DNA of 18,689 nucleotides, taken from Candidatus Aerophobota bacterium. GTDB lineage: Bacteria; Aerophobota; Aerophobia; Aerophobales; B3-G15. The translations under genes were made by a program, and so were the position numbers. The first letter of the stretch is position 1. Each line of letters opens with the position of its first letter. The notes below the pieces were generated by a model, which worked only from the letters and a program-made list of their open reading frames with translations, had not been told where the DNA came from and made no database searches. The DNA lies in the NCBI GenBank assembly GCA_021162265.1, contig JAGGZA010000096.1:1-18689 (forward strand). The letters run 5' to 3'. Below are positions 13,418 to 18,689 of this stretch, in pieces.

Positions 13418-14236
13418 TTAGAGTATTGCCTTGATTGTTTCCCACAGGATCAATCCTCCCCCCAGTCCCCAGCAGTACCAGGAGAAGATTACAAGACTCC
13501 TATTTTGGAGGATTTTTTTGAGAAGAGCCAGAGCTACAATTCCCGTTATGAAGGCTGTTAGAGTTCCGGCTGTATAAGGTAAAGTAAAATTATCCGAAGG
13601 AAGAGGAATTGAAGTCTTGTTTTCCAGGAGCAAAGCCCCGATTACTGCAGGAATGAAGAGTAAAAAGCTGTAACGAAAGGATAGTTCCCTATCAAGTCCT
13701 CTTATAAGTCCAGAAGATATGGTAGTTCCCGATCTTGATACACCCGGTATGAGTGCTACCCCTTGCATAATCCCAATAAAAAGAGCATCAATGAAATTGA
13801 TCTTTTGTTTTGAGTGAGGCCTGGAGACAGAGTATTTTTCTCCCACCCAGAGAAAAATCCCGGTAAAAAGTAGCATTGCAGCTGGAATAATAGAGCTCTG
13901 AAAGAAAATATCCTTTACTTTATAGAAAACTACTCCTAAAAAGGCAGTAGGGATTGTCCCGATGATAATTGCAAGAACAATATGGCGTTCAGAAGTTAGT
14001 CTTTCATCGGGACAGTTAAATCTTATAATGGAAATTATTATAAGGTAAAGTTCTTTTCTAAAAAATACTACAACAGCAGCAAGAGTTCCACCGTGCAGGA
14101 GAACATCAAAAAAAATTACAGGTCCTTTTATTCCCATATAGTGCTGGATTATGGCAAGATGGCCGGAGCTACTTATAGGTAGAAATTCAGTAAATCCTTG
14201 AATAATTCCCAGAAGGAGAGCTTGAAGGGTACTCAT
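13418..14236 (-). CDS. uppP: Undecaprenyl-diphosphatase UppP (BacA)
   Basis: A 272-residue, polytopic inner-membrane enzyme that removes a phosphate from undecaprenyl diphosphate, recycling the carrier for peptidoglycan and other surface glycans; extra copies give bacitracin resistance. Key motifs: GIIQGFTEFLPISSSGHL (10-27; E17 and H26) and PGVSRSGTT (164-172; R168). I start at the ATG at 14234-14236: it overlaps the lpxA stop (TAATG), AAGAAGG lies before it, and the first helix starts at once (MSTLQALLLG). An earlier ATG at 14263 would add nine polar residues inside lpxA. It is last in the argF-to-uppP run; no convincing terminator follows before 13390. Confidence 0.96.
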   Translation of the reverse strand: MSTLQALLLGIIQGFTEFLPISSSGHLAIIQHYMGIKGPVIFFDVLLHGGTLAAVVVFFRKELYLIIISIIRFNCPDERLTSERHIVLAIIIGTIPTAFLGVVFYKVKDIFFQSSIIPAAMLLFTGIFLWVGEKYSVSRPHSKQKINFIDALFIGIMQGVALIPGVSRSGTTISSGLIRGLDRELSFRYSFLLFIPAVIGALLLENKTSIPLPSDNFTLPYTAGTLTAFITGIVALALLKKILQNRSLVIFSWYCWGLGGGLILWETIKAIL

Positions 14237-15030
14237 TAGTGTCGCCTTCTTTCTTCCTTGCATATACCTCTTTTAGAGGTACGGATAAAGTTGCAGAGGT
14301 AATCAACCTCAGGGATACCTTCAAGCTCATTTTCTACTTTTTCTAAAGCCTGGGATGTATTTAAGCCCGATCTGAAGATTATTTTATAGGCTCTGCTTAA
14401 ATAATTACGGGTATTTTCTGAAAACCCTGCTCTTCTTAGCCCAACTATGTTTAATCCCCACAGGGATGCAGGATTGCCGTCAGCAAGGGTAAAAGGAGGA
14501 ATATCCTTTATAACCTTGGTGCATCCACCAATCATAGCAAAGGTTCCAATTCTGACAAATTGGTGTACGGCTGTAAGTCCTCCAATTACTGCTCTGTCCT
14601 CTACTTTAACGTATCCTGCAAGGGTTCCCATATTAGCTATTACCACGTTGTTTCCCACCCAGCAATTATGAGCTATATGACAGTAAGCCATAAGGAAATT
14701 ATTACTGCCAACATGCGTTGTACTTTCTTCTTTTGTCCCCCTGTGTATGGTTGCGTATTCTCTAATCAGGTTATTATCTCCAATTTCCACAAAGGTTCTT
14801 CCTCCCTTATAATGCACGTCTTGAGCTGGTGTTCCTATTACCACACCAGGAAAGATATGGCACCTTTTTCCTATCCTTGTCCATCCCTGAATTGATACCC
14901 GAGAATCAATTTTAGTTCCCTCATCTATTGTTACATTTTCCCCGATTACACAGTAGGAACCTATCTCAACTCCATCTGCAAGTTCAGCTTTCCTGCTTAC
15001 TATTGCTGTTGGATGTATAATTCTTGCCAT
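14236..15030 (-). CDS. lpxA: UDP-N-acetylglucosamine acyltransferase LpxA
   Basis: The first enzyme of lipid A synthesis: it moves a 3-hydroxyacyl chain from acyl carrier protein to O-3 of UDP-GlcNAc (cytosolic trimer). 264 residues, the usual length. Residues 1-185 are left-handed beta-helix hexapeptide repeats (IHPTAIV, AELADGVEIGSYCVIG, and so on). MAYCHIAHNCWVGNN (115-129) carries the catalytic H121; GGLTAVHQFVRIGTFAMIGG follows. The C-terminal helical domain (about 200-260) starts at NIVGLRRAGFSENTR. It begins one base after the purB stop and its own stop overlaps uppP. Its usual partners lpxD, fabZ and lpxB are not in the window. This is the main evidence for an outer membrane with lipid A. 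Confidence 0.97.
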   Translation of the reverse strand: MARIIHPTAIVSRKAELADGVEIGSYCVIGENVTIDEGTKIDSRVSIQGWTRIGKRCHIFPGVVIGTPAQDVHYKGGRTFVEIGDNNLIREYATIHRGTKEESTTHVGSNNFLMAYCHIAHNCWVGNNVVIANMGTLAGYVKVEDRAVIGGLTAVHQFVRIGTFAMIGGCTKVIKDIPPFTLADGNPASLWGLNIVGLRRAGFSENTRNYLSRAYKIIFRSGLNTSQALEKVENELEGIPEVDYLCNFIRTSKRGICKEERRRH

Positions 15031-15031
15031 T

Positions 15032-16327
15032 TTACTCTATCCCTAATTTTTCCATGATTTTATCTACATATCTTGTGTAATACCTTATATCAAAAGCCTC
15101 TTCTATTTCCTTTTTATTGAGGTAACTTCCAATTTGATGGTCCTGTACGAGAAGTTCCTTAAAGTCCTTTCCCTCTTCCAGGCTGCGCATGGCTTTTTGC
15201 TGAACCAGCTTATAGGAATCTTCACGGGATACCCCTTTTTCCACCAGTTTAAGCATTATCCTCTGAGAGAAAAAGATCCCTCTGGAAAGTTCTATGTTTT
15301 TTTTCATATTTTCCGGGTATACGCGCAGGTTTTCCATAGTCTGAATGAACTTTTTTAGCATGTAGTCTATAAGTATTGTGGAATCAGGTAAAATTATTCT
15401 TTCGCAGGAAGAATGAGATATGTCTCTTTCACCCCAAAGAGCGATATTCTCCAGGGCTGCCTGCAGGTTACCTCTTAAGACTCTGGCAAGACCACAGATC
15501 CTCTCGCAAATTATGGGGTTTTTTTTATGAGGCATAGCTGAAGAGCCTCTCTGTTTTTTACCAAAACCTTCCTCCACTTCTTTTATTTCCGTGCGATGGA
15601 GTCCTCTTATCTCAAGACAGAATTTTTCCAGGGAACAGGCAAGAATAGCCAGAGTTCCAAGGTAAAAGGCATGTCTGTCTCTCTGGACTATTTGATTTGA
15701 TATAGGACATGGTTTTAGTCCCAATTTTTTACATACCCACTCTTCTATTCGGGGGTCAATATTAGCGTAAGTTCCAACTGCTCCTGATATTTTCCCATAA
15801 GCTACATCCTCGCTTGCCTTTCTTATTCTTTCAAGGCTCCTTTTAACCTCTTCATACCAGAGGGCAAATTTTAATCCCAGGGTTATAGGTTCTGCATGGA
15901 CTCCATGAGTTCTTCCCATCATAACAGTGTATCTATACAAAGAAGCCTTTTCTTTAAGCACCTGTAAAAGCCTCTCAAGATCCTTGATAATTATCTGAGA
16001 TGCTCTTTTTAATTGAATGGCTAAGGTAGTATCAAGTATATCAGATGAGGTAAGCCCAAGGTGAATAAACCTGGATGAAGGCCCCACTTTACTTGACAGG
16101 TCAATTAAGAAGGCAATTACATCATGTCTTACTTCCTCTTCTATTTTCTTAATTCTTTCTATATCAAACCCCGCCCTGGATTTTATTTCCTCCAGACTCT
16201 CTGCAGGTATCTTTCCCAGCTTAGCCCATGCCTCACACACTGAAATTTCAATATCCAGCCATATTTTAAACTTTTCTTCCTCCTCCCATATCTTTCCCAT
16301 TTCAGGAAAGGTATAACGAGGGATCAT
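15032..16327 (-). CDS. purB: Adenylosuccinate lyase
   Basis: Cuts adenylosuccinate to AMP and SAICAR to AICAR, releasing fumarate in both (purine synthesis). 431 residues. MIPRYTFPEMGKIWEEEEKF at the start, H68 (EVRHDVIAF), TSSDILDT at 93-100, GRTHGVHAEP at 138-147 (H141), and the superfamily signature GSSAMPHKKNP at 261-271 with the catalytic Ser loop. The sequence fits PurB and not its relative ArgH, which one might expect after argG. I start at the ATG at 16325-16327: TAAGGAGAG precedes it, it overlaps the argG stop (ATGA), and the family begins at MIPRY. An alternative start 45 bases earlier would add a tail within argG. Confidence 0.97.
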   Translation of the reverse strand: MIPRYTFPEMGKIWEEEEKFKIWLDIEISVCEAWAKLGKIPAESLEEIKSRAGFDIERIKKIEEEVRHDVIAFLIDLSSKVGPSSRFIHLGLTSSDILDTTLAIQLKRASQIIIKDLERLLQVLKEKASLYRYTVMMGRTHGVHAEPITLGLKFALWYEEVKRSLERIRKASEDVAYGKISGAVGTYANIDPRIEEWVCKKLGLKPCPISNQIVQRDRHAFYLGTLAILACSLEKFCLEIRGLHRTEIKEVEEGFGKKQRGSSAMPHKKNPIICERICGLARVLRGNLQAALENIALWGERDISHSSCERIILPDSTILIDYMLKKFIQTMENLRVYPENMKKNIELSRGIFFSQRIMLKLVEKGVSREDSYKLVQQKAMRSLEEGKDFKELLVQDHQIGSYLNKKEIEEAFDIRYYTRYVDKIMEKLGIE

Positions 16328-17529
16328 TTCTCTCTCCTTATTTTTGCTAAAGTGGTAATAGGTAGTCCCCAAATCTTGATAAACCCCGGGGCTGCTTTTT
16401 GATCAAAAATATCCTCACTTGTGTAGGTGGCAAGTTTTGCATCATAAAGGGAATAGGGAGACTTTCTTCCTACCACCTGGCATACTCCTTTAAGTAGCTT
16501 AACCTTAATAGAACCTGTTACCCATCTCTGGGTTACTGCGATAAAGCTGTCCATGGCTTCACGTAAAGGAGAATACCACAGCCCATTGTAGACAAGTTCA
16601 GCATATTTGTTAGAAATTAAGGGTTTAAAGTGCAGAGTTTCCCTGTCTAAAGTTAAGCTTTCCAGCTCCTGGTGAGCTTTATGCAGTATTACTGCAGCCG
16701 GTGCCTCATAAACTTCTCTTGACTTTATTCCTACTAATCTGTTCTCCACCATATCTAATCTTCCAACTCCATTTTCTCCTCCTATCCTGTTTAGTATTTC
16801 AATTAATTTAACCAGAGGATAGTTTTTTTTATTTATTGCTACAGGTACCCCTTTGTTAAATTCAATCTCAAGGTAAGTGGGTTTTGAGGGTGAATCTTCT
16901 GGATTCTGTGTTATTTGGAAACTATCCCGGGGAGGCTCCTGCCAGGGATTTTCCAGAGAGCCACATTCTATACTTATCCCCCACAGGTTGCGGTCAATTG
17001 AATAAGGGGAGCTTTTCTCCACCTCGATGGGGATTTTGTTAACCTTTGCATATTCTATCTCTTCCTCGCGTGAGGTGAATTCCCACTCTCTTACCGGAGC
17101 GATAATCTTAATTTGAGGGTTTATTGCCCGGGCTGTAATCTCAAATCTTACCTGGTCATTACCTTTTCCCGTGCATCCATGAGCGATAGCTTCTGCTCCC
17201 TCCTTTTCTGCTATTTTTACAAGTTCTTTAGCAATAAGAGGTCTTGCAAGGGCGGTTGCAAGAGGATATCTTCCTTCGTACAATGCTCCTGCTTTTAAAG
17301 CAGGAAGGACATAATTTTTAGCGAATTCTTCTTTTAAGTCCTTTATGTAAGCGCGAAGTGCTCCTGTTTTTTCTGCCTTCTTTTTTATTTTTTCCAGTAT
17401 TTCTCCCTGGCCTAAATCTGCAGTAAAAGTTATAACTTCAGCTCCATATTTTTCCTTTAGCCAGTGGAGTATTACCGATGTATCCAATCCTCCTGAATAA
17501 GCAAGGACTATTTTTTTAATTTTTTCCAT
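16324..17529 (-). CDS. argG: Argininosuccinate synthase
   Basis: Joins citrulline and aspartate with ATP to argininosuccinate. 401 residues, the normal length. VLAYSGGLDTSVILHWL (8-24) is the PP-loop ATP site. HGCTGKGNDQVRFE near 117-130 binds citrulline and aspartate, and RPLIAKELV precedes it. YSIDRNLWGISIECGSLE is the family's central motif. The ATG follows the nfi stop directly (TGAATG) with AAAGGTGG ahead, and its stop overlaps the purB start, so the gene is tightly coupled on both sides. No argH is in the window. Confidence 0.97.
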   Translation of the reverse strand: MEKIKKIVLAYSGGLDTSVILHWLKEKYGAEVITFTADLGQGEILEKIKKKAEKTGALRAYIKDLKEEFAKNYVLPALKAGALYEGRYPLATALARPLIAKELVKIAEKEGAEAIAHGCTGKGNDQVRFEITARAINPQIKIIAPVREWEFTSREEEIEYAKVNKIPIEVEKSSPYSIDRNLWGISIECGSLENPWQEPPRDSFQITQNPEDSPSKPTYLEIEFNKGVPVAINKKNYPLVKLIEILNRIGGENGVGRLDMVENRLVGIKSREVYEAPAAVILHKAHQELESLTLDRETLHFKPLISNKYAELVYNGLWYSPLREAMDSFIAVTQRWVTGSIKVKLLKGVCQVVGRKSPYSLYDAKLATYTSEDIFDQKAAPGFIKIWGLPITTLAKIRREK

Positions 17530-18204
17530 TCAATTCCACCTTTCTTTTTTATTTTCGTTTACAAAAAGATGTGCGATACGCAAGGGCTCAGGTATTTTAT
17601 GTCCTCTGCAAAGGCTAAGTGTAACTTTTAAAGTGGTTTCAAAATCAATTAAATTTCCCGGAGAGACAAATATAGGTCGGGTATTTTTTTTTACTCTTAC
17701 TGCATAGCCTATCATTTCTTTGCCATCGTATAAAGGTTCAATTGCACCGTCTTTATTTGCCAGAGAATTGTATTTTCCTGTTAACCTGGACTTGGCACAT
17801 CCAATAGAGGGTAGGTTAAGATATATTCCCAGGTGAGTGGCAATTCCCATTCTCCTGGGATGGGCTATTCCCTGTCCATCAAAAAGTAAAAGGTCTACAT
17901 CCTGTTTAATTTTTTCAAGAGCCCTGATGAGAGGAGGCCCCTCTCTGAAAGAGAGTAGTCCGGGAATATAAGGGAATTTAACCTCTGTTAAGATAATGCT
18001 CTTTTCCAGAATATTTAGTTCAGGATAACTAAATACGAGAACACCTGCTATAGCCATTTTTTCCTGGTAGGCTACATCTGTAGCTGCAACCTTCCTCAGT
18101 TTTTTCAGATTCGTTTTAAGATGAATTTTTTCTCTTAGCTTTTGCTGAATGGCTATGGCTTCTTCCAGGCTAACCTGCCAGGGATGTAATGGTGCTATCT
18201 GCAT
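17530..18204 (-). CDS. nfi: Endonuclease V (deoxyinosine 3' endonuclease)
   Basis: Nicks DNA at the second bond 3' of deoxyinosine and other deaminated bases, a repair role that matters more at high temperature. 224 residues, close to the Thermotoga enzyme. Metal-binding residues D43 (ATDVAY), E88 (YIPGLLSFREGPP) and D109 (LLFDGQGIAHPRRMGIATHLG) are all present, as is the strand-separating YIPG wedge at 79-82. GCAKSRLTGKY and VSPGNLIDFETTL also fit the family. The ATG is one base after the argF stop and its stop touches the argG start, so it lies inside the arginine operon with no promoter of its own in view. Confidence 0.96.
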   Translation of the reverse strand: MQIAPLHPWQVSLEEAIAIQQKLREKIHLKTNLKKLRKVAATDVAYQEKMAIAGVLVFSYPELNILEKSIILTEVKFPYIPGLLSFREGPPLIRALEKIKQDVDLLLFDGQGIAHPRRMGIATHLGIYLNLPSIGCAKSRLTGKYNSLANKDGAIEPLYDGKEMIGYAVRVKKNTRPIFVSPGNLIDFETTLKVTLSLCRGHKIPEPLRIAHLFVNENKKERWN

Positions 18205-18205
18205 C

Positions 18206-18689
18206 TTAGTTACCGGGTATTAATTTCACCATAAGAGCTTTTTGTATATGAAGTCTGTTTTCTGCCTGGTCCCATACTATACTATTTTTCCCATCAATAA
18301 CCTCATCTGTAATTTCCTTACCTCTGTGAGCAGGAAGGCAATGCATAACAGCAACGTCAGGTTTAGCAAGGGATAACAGAGAACTGTTAAGCTGATAGGG
18401 CTTAAAAATTTTTTCTCTTTTTTCCCTTTCATCTTCCTTCCCCATACTTACCCACACATCAGTGTAAACCGCATCAGCATCTTTTACTGCTTCCTTTGGG
18501 TTTGTTACTATTTTTATTTTCCCCCCTTTTACCTTTTCAAGAATAAAGGGAGAAGGCTTGTATTCCTCTGGAGTAGCAATGGTAATTTCAATTCCTAATC
18601 TTGCTGCTCCAAGTATTAAGGAATGACATACATTGTTTCCATCACCAATATAGGCAAATTTTATATCTTTCTTTAATTTTTTTCTCCTC
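18206..18689 (-). CDS. argF: Ornithine carbamoyltransferase, C-terminal part (cut by window end)
   Basis: The frame is open from the stop (18206-18208) to the window's end, giving about 160 C-terminal residues; the true start lies outside. The carbamoyl-phosphate-proximal N-terminal domain is missing from view. Visible: AYIGDGNNVCHSLILGAARLG (the ornithine-domain nucleotide-like loop), ATPEEYKPS, AVYTDVWVSMGKEDE, and MHCLPAHRGKEITDEVID with the HCLP loop that contacts ornithine, then VWDQAENRLHIQKALM. A GTG at 18457 is not the start: upstream sequence is clearly the same protein. It makes citrulline for ArgG, two genes downstream. Confidence 0.97.
   Translation of the reverse strand, partial: RRKKLKKDIKFAYIGDGNNVCHSLILGAARLGIEITIATPEEYKPSPFILEKVKGGKIKIVTNPKEAVKDADAVYTDVWVSMGKEDEREKREKIFKPYQLNSSLLSLAKPDVAVMHCLPAHRGKEITDEVIDGKNSIVWDQAENRLHIQKALMVKLIPGN

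Noticed and set aside
13221..13445. Minus-strand open frame of 74 codons downstream of uppP
   Set aside because: It overlaps the uppP 3' end, lacks family features and has the composition of an antisense shadow of the plus-strand coding-like stretch.
16328..16372. Upstream extension of purB by 15 residues
   Set aside because: No ribosome site; the ATG at 16327 has TAAGGAGAG and matches the family start.
18206..18457. A short protein starting at GTG 18457
   Set aside because: The frame continues upstream with clear ornithine carbamoyltransferase sequence to the window edge, so it is an internal codon.

Overview
The window reads as AT-rich chromosomal DNA from a diderm (Gram-negative-type) bacterium. 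LpxA (lipid A synthesis) and UppP (undecaprenyl carrier recycling) support an outer membrane. Starts are often TTG or GTG, genes are tightly packed with 1-8 bp overlaps, and no phage, insertion sequence, CRISPR array or rRNA was seen. I cannot name the phylum from sequence alone. The mixture of a hexulose-6-phosphate synthase/RraA fusion, an MJ1255-like glycosyltransferase and a flavodoxin-like Cys-rich protein would suit an uncultured anaerobic lineage, but that is inference.

Layout. (1) 1-1530, minus strand: a GntR/FCD regulator with its own promoter and a TTGTACAA operator-like site, followed by an SdpI-like membrane protein; a perfect 11-bp inverted repeat lies beyond them. (2) 1569-3173, minus: an exported or membrane-anchored TPR/coiled-coil protein and a small membrane protein with a zinc ribbon. 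(3) 3318-3401, minus: tRNA-Leu(CAG), whose best promoter would start RNA almost exactly at the mature 5' end. (4) 3496-9437, plus: a consensus promoter (TTGACA-17-TATAAT) ahead of a run of six genes: 5-formyl-THF cyclo-ligase, a cyclodeaminase-type folate protein, a GT28/MurG-like glycosyltransferase, a flippase-like integral membrane protein, a GT4 glycosyltransferase, and the HPS-RraA fusion. (5) 9464-13133, minus: hflX, a Cys-motif flavodoxin-like protein, rpiB and a CNNM/CBS transporter, with overlapping or nearly touching ends. (6) 13418-18689, minus: argF (cut by the window end), nfi, argG, purB, lpxA and uppP, all joined by overlaps or gaps of 0-1 base.

How the parts fit. The two folate genes can recycle 5-formyl-THF through methenyl-THF to 10-formyl-THF. 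The two glycosyltransferases flanking a flippase-like protein look like a glycolipid or surface-glycan cassette. The HPS domain and nearby RpiB would together link hexulose phosphate, ribulose 5-phosphate and ribose 5-phosphate. The last operon joins arginine and purine synthesis with lipid A and carrier-lipid genes, with a DNA repair nuclease inside.

Most of the window is ordinary housekeeping sequence and I see no clear new defence or mobile system. The points most worth a second look are the HPS-RraA fusion, two genes whose real N-termini lack a usable start codon (the flippase-like gene, one A short in a poly-A run; and hflX, with a promoter and Shine-Dalgarno but no ATG/GTG/TTG), the near-leaderless tRNA-Leu, and two short coding-like stretches in intergenic DNA.
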